A DNA stretch of 64,000 bases from Bacillus albus (GTDB taxonomy: Bacteria > Bacillota > Bacilli > Bacillales > Bacillaceae_G). Numbering within the stretch: position 1 is the first letter of the stretch; every line of letters begins with the position of its first letter. The stretch lies in NCBI RefSeq assembly GCF_001884185.1, contig NZ_MAOE01000035.1:1-64000 (forward strand), in the 5' to 3' direction. The translations under genes were made by a program, and so were the position numbers. Positions 16,468-25,212 of the stretch are shown here, one piece after another. The notes below the pieces were generated by a model. That model did not search any database. It saw only the letters and a list, made by a program, of their open reading frames with translations, and had not been told where the DNA came from.

Positions 16468-17131
16468 TGTTACCTTTGATGATGAGTTGACTCCCTCTAA
16501 TGACAATCTTAATGAAGTAAAACCTTCTAGGGAACGAATAGAGCTATCAAATTCAGATTCCGAGAATGCAAGAGCCTCTTTAATGGCAACCTCCGACCAC
16601 CCAGCACTCACAAGTATTCTACCGAAGCACCTCAACTTTGCACATAAACTTATAGAGCACAACTTTCATGTTTCAAAAGCCTCAATCGATGCAGGTTTCA
16701 CATCAAAGTACGGCTACCAACTTATGCAACGCATGGATATCCGTACGGCTATTACAGTGATTTTAAACTCTCAGAGCTTCATACACGTAGCTGGAGAGGT
16801 GGAAACACTTCAGAATGCTACGTCTGTAATGAGAGGAAGAGACTCTCAAGGAAATAAAATCTACGATGAAGTAATCAATCCTCGTACGGGACAGAAAGAG
16901 CAAATAGCAGTTCCTCACAGAGATAGATACCGCTACGTTGAATTACTCGCTAAAGCCAATGGCATCCTCAAAGATGGACATACTCAACTTAACATTAAGA
17001 CGAATAGACAAATCACAGTAGATATCTCAGAAGATGACATCTCAATTGTACAAGCCCATGAGGGACGTATGAGAAAAGACATTACGGATGAATCAATCTT
17101 AGATGGAGAAATCATTGATGAATCAAAATAA
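16460..17131 (+). CDS. Small terminase subunit-like protein
   Basis: The 223-aa protein has the two hallmarks of Terminase_2-type TerS. One is an HTH segment (VSKASIDAGFTSKYGYQLMQ, about residues 74-93) that matches the usual N-x-x-A-A-x-x-A-G-Y-S pattern. The other is the later block HRDRYRYVELLAKANGILKD (about 154-173), matching the K-x-x-ALELLGK-x-G-M-x-D pattern. TerS recognises the packaging site and hands DNA to TerL. No TerL is encoded here, so a helper phage enzyme would be needed, as in satellites. AAAGGAGG precedes the ATG. Residues 1-55 are an acidic, unstructured extension. Confidence 0.65.
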   Translation: MFDVTFDDELTPSNDNLNEVKPSRERIELSNSDSENARASLMATSDHPALTSILPKHLNFAHKLIEHNFHVSKASIDAGFTSKYGYQLMQRMDIRTAITVILNSQSFIHVAGEVETLQNATSVMRGRDSQGNKIYDEVINPRTGQKEQIAVPHRDRYRYVELLAKANGILKDGHTQLNIKTNRQITVDISEDDISIVQAHEGRMRKDITDESILDGEIIDESK

Positions 17132-17201
17132 AGCGTAGCATTGTCTACGACTAAAAATAAATTAGGCGAAAGCCAATACAATTAGAAAAGGTGGAATTAT
17201 A

Positions 17202-17900
17202 ATGAATTTAGAAAGTTTCTTACAAAGCAAAACAGGAAAGATGTTTATGAAGGTAGCTGAGAGAGAGGCTCAGAAGCTAGATGAACGCCTTGCCTCAGAG
17301 AGTGAAAAGTTAACTCAAATGAAAGCATTCCAACGTTTTAGCCAATACGGTGACTATCAAAACGATAAAATCATTGACACTATTGACGGTGTTCCTGTCT
17401 ATATGGAAACGGACAATCTATCACGAGTAACAAAAGCCGTAGAGTTGACACCTGAAGTATTCAACACATTAGATGCTCAAGAGAAACAATCAATCAAGCA
17501 AGCCCAACCTGTATTGTATCAACGCCTTGTCAATAATGACATGCCCCAAACTTCTAAGTCAGACAAATTCTATCAGCTAATCTCTCAAGAGGGGATGAGA
17601 GCAGAGCTGATGCTTGAACTAGGTACTGACTATGATGCCGTATACGGACAAGATGCGTGGAAGCATTTCTCTAGTGGAGATCACCGTACGAATGGAGTGT
17701 CCAAACGTGCTGAATTCTTGCAACAAGCATTCGATGTAAACAACATCTCTCAAGTGGCAAAAGATATCTACCATCAAGAGAAATTGCTTACGGATATGGC
17801 TGAAACATCAGACTATAATCTTCAAGTAGGCTCCGGTGAGATTCCTTCAGCGTTTGATACTTTACAGAAGATGGCACAAGGTGGTGGCTCAAATGAGTAG
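17202..17900 (+). CDS. Unknown protein of the terminase-like operon, 232 aa
   Basis: I do not recognise this protein. It is soluble, Gln/Asp/Glu-rich and mostly helical in appearance, with a possible coiled segment near residues 18-45 and no signal or membrane segment. AAAGGTGG precedes the ATG. Base composition is more GC-rich than the host genes. Its place after TerS is where phages keep portal, scaffold or capsid genes and where satellites keep capsid-size or packaging modifiers, but no such motif is visible. Confidence 0.75.
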   Translation: MNLESFLQSKTGKMFMKVAEREAQKLDERLASESEKLTQMKAFQRFSQYGDYQNDKIIDTIDGVPVYMETDNLSRVTKAVELTPEVFNTLDAQEKQSIKQAQPVLYQRLVNNDMPQTSKSDKFYQLISQEGMRAELMLELGTDYDAVYGQDAWKHFSSGDHRTNGVSKRAEFLQQAFDVNNISQVAKDIYHQEKLLTDMAETSDYNLQVGSGEIPSAFDTLQKMAQGGGSNE

Positions 17901-18354
17901 TCTACACGTTGTGGACGAAGGTCTACATACAGAATCCTGTGCGTTGCATACAGTACGTTCATCCTTTGATGGTAGATGCTTTATTGTATCAGCCTCAGAG
18001 GTATCTTCCTTAATGAAACGAATCAATACAGGTAGCATCCGTACTGGGGAGCAAATCCTCTCGGGTGCTACTCCCTCTCTTGAAAGTCTCCTCTTCCATA
18101 AAGACATCTTATTGATTCCTCGCTACAAAAATAATTATCCTAAGATTGTCCGTGAGTACAAACCACTAAATGTACTTAAAGAAACGGATGCTTACGTGTG
18201 GTATTGCCGTAAGGAGATATTCGATGGACACCCTTCTGAGATGGAAGCTCAATTCTATCAAGAATTTACTCAAGTGGATCAGGACATCCTTGATGGTAAT
18301 ATGTCGGTAGAACTTGACCGTAGATTAACTCGTGTACGAAGCCATGCTAAGTAG
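17893..18354 (+). CDS. Unknown protein of the terminase-like operon, 153 aa
   Basis: I chose the ATG at 17893, inside an ATGAGTAG overlap with the stop of the preceding gene and after AAGGTGGTGG. The frame is open back to 17836, but that would add a tail read out of frame with the neighbour. The product has no recognised domain; it is soluble with mixed charge and a basic C-terminus (RRLTRVRSHAK) that could touch nucleic acid. Tight coupling implies joint function with the 232-aa protein. Confidence 0.7.
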   Translation: MSSLHVVDEGLHTESCALHTVRSSFDGRCFIVSASEVSSLMKRINTGSIRTGEQILSGATPSLESLLFHKDILLIPRYKNNYPKIVREYKPLNVLKETDAYVWYCRKEIFDGHPSEMEAQFYQEFTQVDQDILDGNMSVELDRRLTRVRSHAK

Positions 18355-18537
18355 ATGAAGTTATTGATGGGAGGTGCTTATCGTGATTCTAAAGTTGAAT
18401 TGCTTAGTAGGATTATTGGTGTTCTTGCTTTTTTGATTGAAAGTGAGCATCGTCAAGTTTCCTACATCCCGCAACGTAAGGAAATCTCTGGTGATGAATA
18501 CTACATGGAATACAAATTAGATAATTTTCATAAATGA
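18355..18537 (+). CDS. Small protein ending the operon, 60 aa
   Basis: ATG directly abuts the stop of the previous gene, so coupling is possible though no separate ribosome site exists. Function unknown. An alternative GTG at 18384, behind GGGAGGTG in another frame, would give a 16-aa hydrophobic peptide. Confidence 0.45.
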   Translation: MKLLMGGAYRDSKVELLSRIIGVLAFLIESEHRQVSYIPQRKEISGDEYYMEYKLDNFHK

Positions 18538-18563
18538 TAATTTCGTAAACAATAATGATGATG

Positions 18564-18593
18564 AGTCCAGTCTATGAGATTGGGCTTTTTTTT
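18564..18593 (+). terminator. Intrinsic terminator of the terminase-like operon
   Basis: A ten-pair stem (AGTCCAGTCT with AGATTGGGCT, including G-T pairs) is followed by T7. Confidence 0.85.
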
Positions 18594-18713
18594 GTCTTGA
18601 CGGTGAGCTATATAATAGGATAAGATTTTCTCAAAAGGTCACTTGACCGAAAACTGGAATGTTTCAACATCTGAATTGTATCGGCTATTATGACGCAAAG
18701 TTTATAGATTGGC

Positions 18714-18756
18714 TCGGGAGTTCGAATCTCTCCTGGGACGCTAAAAAAACCTTGTT
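18714..18756 (+). repeat. attR: 43-bp direct repeat
   Basis: Identical to 8810-8852. It is followed by the rest of the original tRNA-Arg terminator, marking the right junction of the element. Everything 5' of the T-arm is missing, so this is a tRNA fragment, not a gene. Confidence 0.93.
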
Positions 18757-18779
18757 ATCTTTTGATAACAAGGTTTTTT
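18743..18779 (+). terminator. Displaced tRNA-Arg terminator
   Basis: AAACCTTGTTATC pairs with GATAACAAGGTTT around TTTT, followed by a T-run. The element separates it from the tRNA genes. Confidence 0.85.
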
Positions 18780-18883
18780 GTTTGTCTAAAATTTTATGTT
18801 TGGGTTATAAGTGTAGTTCATTCTTAATATCTGCGACCTTTCCTTCGCTATTAAGCAGTTGTATAGTACTTCTTTTTCTTAAA

Positions 18884-18908
18884 TAAAAAGAGCGCCATTT
18901 ATGCGCCC
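18884..18908 (-). terminator. Minus-strand terminator of a decayed gene
   Basis: On the minus strand GGCGCAT-AA-ATGGCGC (one bulge) is followed by T5ATTT. It lies just past the stop of the remnant at 18921. Confidence 0.6.
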
Positions 18909-18920
18909 TATTCCTCTTAT

Positions 18921-19016
18921 TTAATTAAAAAAATCAATAGGCTTATGGTGGAATTTAAATCCATATTCGTATTTTCCTAATTTTTCACATGGAATGTTAT
19001 AAAACTTTTTACCATT
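18921..19016 (-). pseudogene. 3' fragment of a minus-strand gene
   Basis: A minus-strand frame without a start codon reads coding-like (KKFYNIPCEKLGKYEYGFKF, then HHKPIDFFN) up to a TAA, followed by a terminator. The 5' part is lost. Family not recognised. Confidence 0.45.
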
Positions 19017-19165
19017 CTAGTACGATTGAGCAGCCGTTATCGAAACTTATCCCCGACAGTGTGTTACAATTAATAGAAGCGGAAAACGAGAATCTCCAAT
19101 TGACTAGACCTGTGATTGGTTAGACAGTTTAAGAAGGTTGTATAAAAAAGGGAGATGGCGCAAAG

Positions 19166-19366
19166 ATGGCGAGATCAAATGAGAATGATTTAACGGAGAA
19201 ATTGGCAGAAGGTCACCGGAAATATGGTGATGGCAACTTTACAGTACAGAACATCGGTGATGAAACTAACCCGAATTGGACTGTCGTAAAAAATGTAAGG
19301 AAGGGATCGGCAGGCATTCGCGAAGGAGAAGATATATTAAGACTGCGATCAAAATATATAAAATAG
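19166..19366 (+). CDS. Hypothetical protein, 66 aa, in the element remnant
   Basis: ATG with GGGAGATGG upstream; the frame is intact and ends 18 bases before the mutated att copy. The product is hydrophilic (KYGDGNFTVQNIGDE) with no recognised motif. It may be a surviving cargo gene of the older element. Confidence 0.5.
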   Translation: MARSNENDLTEKLAEGHRKYGDGNFTVQNIGDETNPNWTVVKNVRKGSAGIREGEDILRLRSKYIK

Positions 19367-19383
19367 TACGGAAATGAGCGGGG

Positions 19384-19448
19384 CGGGAGTTCGAATTTCT
19401 CCTGGGGCGCTAAGAAAACCTTGTTATCTTTTGATAACAAGGTTTTTT
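19384..19448 (+). repeat. Third, mutated attachment repeat with tRNA terminator
   Basis: Matches 18715-18779 at 62 of 65 positions (C to T, A to G, A to G), 669 bases further right, including the hairpin terminator. The changes lie in the T-arm and acceptor region and would weaken it as an att site. Confidence 0.85.
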
Positions 19449-19460
19449 GTGTATTTTAAA

Positions 19461-20075
19461 TTAGTTATTAATAAACTTCTCAAAGACAAAACCATAATCT
19501 TTCACATTATATTGTTTCTTTGTATCAACAAGCCAGTTAAAGGCGATTTCGTTCATTTCTTTAAACTGCTCTGCTAAATTTACTTGTGCGTTTGAAATAC
19601 GGCTGAAAGCGTTAGAAGCCATATCTAGACTTTTATGTGCATACTGCAATGTAATATCGTTGTCGTATGAGATTTCTTCTATTTTAAGTAAAGCTTTATA
19701 TAAATCTTTTAATTCCTCAATATGTTTTTTATGAACATCAATTGAATAATGCTCATCGCCCATTTGGAACTTAATTTCTACATCTAAATCAATCGTTCCA
19801 GCAGTTTCGAGTGCTACGTTTTTAATTTGATATTTACTATAGCTGAAGCAGCGTAGTGTACGTTTTTTACTTGTTGCACTTGTGCCATCTAGGTGGATTA
19901 ATCCTTTGTTTGTGAAACAATATTCATCTGATTTTGATTTAATTAGAAAATAAATTTTCTCCCCGTCTTCATGCATCACATAATCATCAGCATCAACTTT
20001 ATCGTAATCTTTCGGCGTAATGACCGATCCTACATCGCTTAGTCCTAATACATCTGCAGCCATTTTTTTAAACAT
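19461..20075 (-). CDS. PH-domain protein of the YvbH type
   Basis: The 204-aa protein starts MFKKMAADVLGL and contains the block DYVMHEDGEKIYFLIKSKSD (about residues 30-49) typical of B. subtilis YvbH. A bacterial PH-like domain occupies roughly residues 10-125 and a helical extension the rest. The biochemical role of the family is unknown. The ATG at 20075 is preceded on the minus strand by AAAAGGGGG. It lies just right of the integration site and belongs to the resident chromosome, not to the element. Confidence 0.85.
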   Translation of the reverse strand: MFKKMAADVLGLSDVGSVITPKDYDKVDADDYVMHEDGEKIYFLIKSKSDEYCFTNKGLIHLDGTSATSKKRTLRCFSYSKYQIKNVALETAGTIDLDVEIKFQMGDEHYSIDVHKKHIEELKDLYKALLKIEEISYDNDITLQYAHKSLDMASNAFSRISNAQVNLAEQFKEMNEIAFNWLVDTKKQYNVKDYGFVFEKFINN

Positions 20076-20406
20076 ACATATCCCCCTTTTAAATTAAATT
20101 CTTAATTGTATAAAAATATAGTAACATGATTTCAATGAATTGTTTTCTTATAATTTAAAATATTTGAAGGTAAGTGAAGGGCAGTAACGATATTATTTTA
20201 AAAATATGTAAAAAGTTGCTGAGAAAAGAGCTGATTTTGCAAGTGATTATAGAGAAATTCCATGAAGTCCCCTCAAGTGATATAAATTGTTTTTATCCCT
20301 TTTTTGAAATCTTACAATTCTGTAAGGTAACTGTAAGGAAGTTCGATGGTAACAAATTGCGAATCCCCTATAATGAAGGTAACAACGATAAAACGAGGAG
20401 GAAGAA

Positions 20407-20511
20407 ATGATGAAGGGATTAATCGTAACGGGTTTAACAGTTGCATTTGGATTTGTAGCGTATGAGAAATTGACGTATGTAGTTGATGTCGTAAAACATT
20501 TAATTGCTTAG
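20407..20511 (+). CDS. Small membrane protein, 34 aa
   Basis: ATG-ATG after GAGGAGG; a single hydrophobic segment (LIVTGLTVAFGFVAY) is followed by a short amphipathic tail. The excellent ribosome site and clean stop argue for a real peptide. A TATAAT lies at about 20370, upstream of it. Function unknown. Confidence 0.55.
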   Translation: MMKGLIVTGLTVAFGFVAYEKLTYVVDVVKHLIA

Positions 20512-20552
20512 TAAAAAAACTGCCATGAGAGGGAAAGGGAATGAGTGAATGA

Positions 20553-20801
20553 ATGGAATGGTTATTTGGAATTATAGGTACTTGTAGTGTAGTGTTATTG
20601 TTCTTTGTCCCAAGTGGTATACTTAGTTCGACAACGAGTTTGTTCTTCTTAAGTTTGTTTGCTTGTACGATGCTTATTATTATGTTTTTAATGAAGCGAA
20701 GTAAACCAATCTTCTATTTTAGCATGATTGTTATGGCAATTATTGTTCTCCAAATTATTACCCTTGTTATATACCCCACTATTATAAAAGCTTTCCATTA
20801 A
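20553..20801 (+). CDS. Small integral membrane protein, 82 aa
   Basis: About three hydrophobic segments spanning nearly the whole protein (residues 3-22, 26-47, 52-77) separated by short polar turns. AGGGAAAGGGA upstream; ends in a terminator at 20807. Family not recognised; probably co-transcribed with the 34-aa gene 41 bases before it. Confidence 0.7.
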   Translation: MEWLFGIIGTCSVVLLFFVPSGILSSTTSLFFLSLFACTMLIIMFLMKRSKPIFYFSMIVMAIIVLQIITLVIYPTIIKAFH

Positions 20802-20806
20802 TGATA

Positions 20807-20837
20807 AATCCTCTGCTTTCATTGCTGAGGGTTTTTT
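20807..20837 (+). terminator. Intrinsic terminator
   Basis: AATCCTC pairs with GAGGGTT, followed by T residues. Confidence 0.7.
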
Positions 20838-20999
20838 ATTTGTATATTTTTAATTTTGAGTAGGGATTTGCTTATATTGAAATATAAAAATTAAATATTT
20901 TCATATTTCAAATAAATGATTTTGAGATGTTGTGTTCTCATTACTCATTTGATATATTTACTTTAAAGATAATTAAAATCTAGAAAAAGAGGCGGACGT

Positions 21000-21998
21000 A
21001 TGGATAAAAAAGAAAATACGGTCGTATTGTTTCCGCAACTATCAGAGCGATATATTGATGAAGGTTTTTTAGCGCTGAAAGAGCGGAAATTCGAAGATGC
21101 ATTGCGCTGCTTTGAAATATTACGTCAGTATAATGCAGAAACGGAACAAACGGAACTCGCTTCTGTTATTTGTTTGTTAGAGTTAAAGCATATGGAAGAA
21201 GCGAAAGACAAATGTGAACAGTTACTTGAAACGGGAGCTTTATTATTTGGTGATATTCTTGAAACATATGTGACGATTTTAGTTCAAACAAATGATTATG
21301 AAGGTGTCATTGAAACCGTTGAAAAAGTGTTGCAAACGAAAGATGTAATGCCTGAGCAAAAGGAAAAATTAGCACAGCTCGCTTTATTTGCAGAAGGTAT
21401 GTTAAATGAAGTAGATACGTCACTAGTCGATTCGAATTTTGAATTAGATGAGTTTACTAATGAAATGTTTGGAGAAAACTTTGGACAAAAGCTAAGAGCG
21501 ATTCAGCAACTTTCGTTAAAAGACTTGGATCTTGCATTACCTATTTTAAAGAAATTTTTAATAGACGAAAAACAGCACCCTTATTTGAAAACTTCTATTT
21601 TGTATAAAATGATAGAAAATCAAATAGAAGAAGAGATAGAGGTAGAAAAGTTTGGGAATACAATCAAGGTAATTCCAGCATTTACAGGTCATAATGAGGA
21701 GCAATCCGATAACATTATACATACATTATCAAGTCGATTAGAGCAAAATTATCCTGATATATTTGAAGCAATGGTTACATATTGGAAAGAATTGCAAATT
21801 AGTGTTTTCCCATTCGCTCTATTAATGGATAAAGTGGAGATTTGGGCTGCTGTTTTAGAGAGAATTGGAAGAAAGCGTTTCGGATTGCCTATTGATGAAG
21901 AAGAGCTTATGACAGCGTATAATATTGAATTAGAAGAGTTTCATATTGCCTATCAATGGTTATTACGTGTTGAAAGAGAAGGATATTTGCCCGTATAA
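21000..21998 (+). CDS. ysoA: TPR-type protein YsoA
   Basis: A 332-aa soluble protein built of helical repeats; TPR-like units are clearest in residues 15-130 (EGFLALKERKFEDALRCFEI and following). By position directly before tig, and by content, it corresponds to B. subtilis YsoA, whose role is not known in detail. RBS AAGAGGCGG precedes the ATG. A separate promoter for tig follows, so it is likely its own transcription unit. Confidence 0.85.
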   Translation: MDKKENTVVLFPQLSERYIDEGFLALKERKFEDALRCFEILRQYNAETEQTELASVICLLELKHMEEAKDKCEQLLETGALLFGDILETYVTILVQTNDYEGVIETVEKVLQTKDVMPEQKEKLAQLALFAEGMLNEVDTSLVDSNFELDEFTNEMFGENFGQKLRAIQQLSLKDLDLALPILKKFLIDEKQHPYLKTSILYKMIENQIEEEIEVEKFGNTIKVIPAFTGHNEEQSDNIIHTLSSRLEQNYPDIFEAMVTYWKELQISVFPFALLMDKVEIWAAVLERIGRKRFGLPIDEEELMTAYNIELEEFHIAYQWLLRVEREGYLPV

Positions 21999-22022
21999 TT
22001 ATGAAAAAGAATCGTTCGGTTC

Positions 22023-22050
22023 TTGAAACGAGCATATTCTATGTTATAAT
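22023..22050 (+). promoter_or_regulatory. Sigma-A promoter for tig
   Basis: TTGAAA at 22023 and TATAAT at 22045, spaced 16. It gives a 250-base leader containing a GTAAGAGA/TCTCTTAC hairpin (22085-22113) with no T-run behind it. Confidence 0.65.
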
Positions 22051-22307
22051 GTAAGGGTTGCAAAAGGCAGAATTCTGTCTGTTTGTAAGAGAAGAGAAGT
22101 GTAATTCTCTTACTTAATATGTTTCATATTATTCTCGAACAAAATATACCGTAGTTGTCTTTTAGGCAATTAGTAGATTGGAACATTATATCTGAAAGCT
22201 TTTGCTAGAGGATTATTTGTACTTTTGTTATTTCAAAAAAGAGATAATGAAGATCTTAATCTATAGAGGTATGTGCATACATTATTATAGTTGGAGGGAA
22301 AGAATAA

Positions 22308-23585
22308 ATGGCTGCAAAATGGGAAAAATTAGAAGGTAACGTAGGCGTTTTAACAATCGAAGTTGATGCTAAAGAAGTAAACAACTCTATCGACGCTGCG
22401 TTCAAAAAAGTAGTAAAAACAATCAACGTACCAGGTTTCCGTAAAGGAAAAATGCCTCGTCCGTTATTCGAACAACGCTTTGGTATCGAATCTTTATACC
22501 AAGATGCTTTAGATATCATCTTACCAAAAGCATACGGTGAAGCGATCGATGAAGCTGGTATCTTCCCAGTTGCTCATCCTGAAATCGACATCGAGAAGTT
22601 CGAAAAAAATGCTAACCTTATCTTCACTGCAAAAGTTACAGTGAAACCTGAAGTTAAATTAGGTGATTACAAAGGTTTAGCAGTTGAAAAAGTTGAAACA
22701 ACTGTAACTGACGAAGATGTAGAGAACGAATTAAAATCTTTACAAGAGCGTCAAGCTGAGCTAGTTGTTAAAGAAGAAGGAACTGTTGAAAACGGTGATA
22801 CAGCTGTAATCGACTTCGAAGGTTTCGTTGATGGCGAAGCATTTGAAGGCGGAAAAGGCGAAAACTACTCTCTAGCAATCGGTTCTGGTACATTCATCCC
22901 AGGTTTCGAAGAGCAAGTAATTGGTCTTAAATCTGGTGAGTCTAAAGACGTTGAAGTATCATTCCCAGAAGAGTACCATGCTGCTGAATTAGCTGGCAAA
23001 CCAGCAACATTTAAAGTAACAATTCACGAAATCAAAACAAAAGAACTTCCTGAGTTAAACGACGAGTTCGCTAAAGAAGCAGACGAAGCGGTTGCAACTC
23101 TTGATGAATTAAAAGCAAAACTTCGTACAAACTTAGAAGAAGGCAAAAAGCACGAAGCTGAGCACAAAGTACGTGACGAAGTAGTAGAATTAGCTGCTGC
23201 TAACGCTGAAATCGACATTCCAGAAGCTATGATCGACACTGAGTTAGATCGTATGGTTCGTGAATTCGAGCAACGTTTAAGCCAACAAGGTATGAACCTT
23301 GAGCTTTACTACCAATTCACAGGTACTGACGCTGACAAGTTAAAAGAGCAAATGAAAGAAGACGCTCAAAAACGCGTACGAATCAACCTTGTTCTTGAAG
23401 CTATCATTGAAGCTGAAAACATCGAAGTTACTGAAGAAGAAGTAACTGCAGAAGTTGAAAAAATGGCTGAAATGTACGGTATGCCAGTAGACGCTATCAA
23501 GCAAGCTCTTGGAAGCGTAGACGCTTTAGCTGAAGATCTTAAAGTGCGTAAAGCTGTAGATTTCTTAGTAGAAAACGCTGCATAA
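22308..23585 (+). CDS. tig: Trigger factor
   Basis: Ribosome-bound chaperone and peptidyl-prolyl isomerase that meets nascent chains at the exit tunnel. At 425 aa it is full length. The ribosome-docking signature [11 protein letters not shown] lies at residues 44-54. The FKBP-type PPIase domain spans about 150-245 ([19 protein letters not shown]), and the rest forms the helical chaperone body. The codon use is strongly biased, as expected for an abundant protein. Followed by a terminator, then clpX. Confidence 0.97.
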   Translation: MAAKWEKLEGNVGVLTIEVDAKEVNNSIDAAFKKVVKTINVPGFRKGKMPRPLFEQRFGIESLYQDALDIILPKAYGEAIDEAGIFPVAHPEIDIEKFEKNANLIFTAKVTVKPEVKLGDYKGLAVEKVETTVTDEDVENELKSLQERQAELVVKEEGTVENGDTAVIDFEGFVDGEAFEGGKGENYSLAIGSGTFIPGFEEQVIGLKSGESKDVEVSFPEEYHAAELAGKPATFKVTIHEIKTKELPELNDEFAKEADEAVATLDELKAKLRTNLEEGKKHEAEHKVRDEVVELAAANAEIDIPEAMIDTELDRMVREFEQRLSQQGMNLELYYQFTGTDADKLKEQMKEDAQKRVRINLVLEAIIEAENIEVTEEEVTAEVEKMAEMYGMPVDAIKQALGSVDALAEDLKVRKAVDFLVENAA

Positions 23586-23591
23586 TAAAAT

Positions 23592-23623
23592 AACAAGGCG
23601 CGATTTTAATCGTGCCTTGTTTT
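23592..23623 (+). terminator. Intrinsic terminator after tig
   Basis: AACAAGGC-GATT pairs with AATC-GCCTTGTT, followed by T residues. Confidence 0.85.
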
Positions 23624-23849
23624 ATAAATATAGAAATATATTTATAAAACTTTTCGATGAAGAAGGAAAACTTCCTTAATGAGTCGAATATACATATTTC
23701 AAAAGTTTTAAAAACTTTTTATTTGTACATAACTAGTCATATTATTTGTATTTCTCGCCACGTAGTGACATAATATGTATTTACATACGATACATTTATC
23801 GTGTACATACGAAGGCAAGAGGTTAGCACTTTGTAAGGGGTGTGAAAAT

Positions 23850-25109
23850 ATGTTTAAATTTAATGATGAAAAAGGGCAATTAAAATGTTCTTTCTGTGGT
23901 AAAACACAAACGCAAGTTCGAAAGTTAGTTGCAGGTCCAGGTGTTTACATTTGTGACGAGTGTATCGAACTTTGTACTGAAATTGTACAAGAGGAGCTTG
24001 CGAAAGACGAAGAAGTAGAATTCAAAGATGTACCGAAACCGGTAGAAATTCGTGAAATCTTAGATGAGTATGTCATCGGACAAGATAACGCGAAGAAAGC
24101 ACTAGCGGTAGCGGTATATAACCATTACAAACGCATTAATTCTAACAGCAAAATTGATGATGTAGAATTAGCGAAGAGTAATATCGCACTTATCGGGCCA
24201 ACAGGTAGTGGTAAAACATTACTGGCACAAACGTTAGCGCGTATTTTAAATGTTCCATTTGCAATCGCGGACGCAACATCTTTAACTGAAGCTGGATATG
24301 TTGGGGAAGATGTAGAAAATATCTTACTAAAATTAATCCAAGCAGCTGATTATGATGTAGAGAAAGCGGAAAAAGGAATCATTTATATTGATGAGATTGA
24401 TAAAGTGGCACGTAAGTCCGAAAATCCATCAATTACACGTGATGTATCTGGTGAAGGTGTGCAGCAGGCACTTCTGAAAATTTTAGAAGGTACTGTAGCG
24501 AGCGTTCCACCTCAAGGTGGTCGTAAGCATCCGCACCAAGAGTTCATTCAAATTGATACAACGAATATCTTATTCATCTGTGGTGGAGCGTTTGATGGCA
24601 TCGAGCCAATTATTAAACGTCGTCTTGGTGAAAAAGTAATTGGATTTGGTTCTGAGAAGAAAAATGCTGATGTAAATGAGAAGCATGTTTTATCTCACGT
24701 ATTACCAGAGGATCTTTTAAGATTTGGTTTAATTCCAGAGTTTATCGGTCGTCTTCCAGTTATTGCGAACCTAGAACCGCTTGATGAAGATGCTCTTGTT
24801 GATATTTTAACGAAACCGAAAAATGCACTTGTTAAGCAATTCCAAAAACTATTGGAGCTTGACGATGTTGAGTTAGAGTTTGAAGAAGGCGCACTAATTG
24901 AAATTGCGAAAAAAGCAATTGAACGTAAAACAGGTGCTCGTGGACTTCGTTCTATTATTGAAGGCTTAATGCTTGAGGTAATGTTCGAGCTTCCATCTCG
25001 TAAAGATATTGAGAAGTGTGTTCTTACAAAAGAAACAGTAGCTGATAATGCAGCGCCAAAATTGGTGTTACAAGACGGTACTGTACTTGATACAAAAACA
25101 TCTGCATAA
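23850..25109 (+). CDS. clpX: ATP-dependent Clp protease ATP-binding subunit ClpX
   Basis: AAA+ unfoldase that feeds substrates to ClpP. At 419 aa it is standard length. The zinc-binding domain uses Cys13, Cys16, Cys35 and Cys38. Walker A is GPTGSGKT (116-123), Walker B IIYIDEID, and the pore loop is YVGED. I start at 23850 ([10 protein letters not shown]) after GTAAGGGGTG rather than at the upstream in-frame codon 23775, which lies in the untranslated region. clpP is not in this window, as usual for Bacillus. Confidence 0.97.
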   Translation: MFKFNDEKGQLKCSFCGKTQTQVRKLVAGPGVYICDECIELCTEIVQEELAKDEEVEFKDVPKPVEIREILDEYVIGQDNAKKALAVAVYNHYKRINSNSKIDDVELAKSNIALIGPTGSGKTLLAQTLARILNVPFAIADATSLTEAGYVGEDVENILLKLIQAADYDVEKAEKGIIYIDEIDKVARKSENPSITRDVSGEGVQQALLKILEGTVASVPPQGGRKHPHQEFIQIDTTNILFICGGAFDGIEPIIKRRLGEKVIGFGSEKKNADVNEKHVLSHVLPEDLLRFGLIPEFIGRLPVIANLEPLDEDALVDILTKPKNALVKQFQKLLELDDVELEFEEGALIEIAKKAIERKTGARGLRSIIEGLMLEVMFELPSRKDIEKCVLTKETVADNAAPKLVLQDGTVLDTKTSA

Positions 25110-25120
25110 TGCGAAGGAGA

Positions 25121-25148
25121 AACAGCAATTTTTATAATTGCTGTTTTT
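25121..25148 (+). terminator. Intrinsic terminator after clpX
   Basis: AACAGCAATT pairs with AATTGCTGTT, followed by T residues. Confidence 0.85.
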
Positions 25149-25212
25149 CTTTATGTTTAGCTATGTTCCTCCGCGGAAATACTAAGAGATAAAACATTGC
25201 GGGAGGAAATAA

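Larger units (their letters stand above)
8853..18713. mobile_element. 9.9-kb integrated element, probable phage satellite
   Basis: Bounded by perfect 43-bp repeats, with the integrase gene next to attL. Content from left to right: integrase; structured non-coding stretch with a minus-strand terminator; decayed small genes; a small membrane peptide; a DnaD-like protein; a winged-helix initiator-like protein; a 2.4-kb protein-free region; and a rightward operon with HTH, small-terminase-like and three unknown proteins. No structural phage genes, large terminase, relaxase or transposase are present. An integrase, replication-like protein and TerS with nothing else from a phage fits phage-inducible chromosomal islands. 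This is inference: no helper phage or induction evidence is available. Confidence 0.75.
18757..19383. mobile_element. Remnant of an older integration at the same tRNA site
   Basis: A 0.6-kb segment between attR and a third, mutated copy of the attachment repeat. It carries a decayed minus-strand gene end with its terminator and one intact small gene. The simplest reading is an earlier, mostly deleted element at the same site. Confidence 0.55.

Noticed and set aside
8853-18713. CRISPR array or conjugative element
   Set aside because: No regularly spaced repeats with spacers, no cas-like genes, no relaxase, coupling protein or type IV secretion genes.
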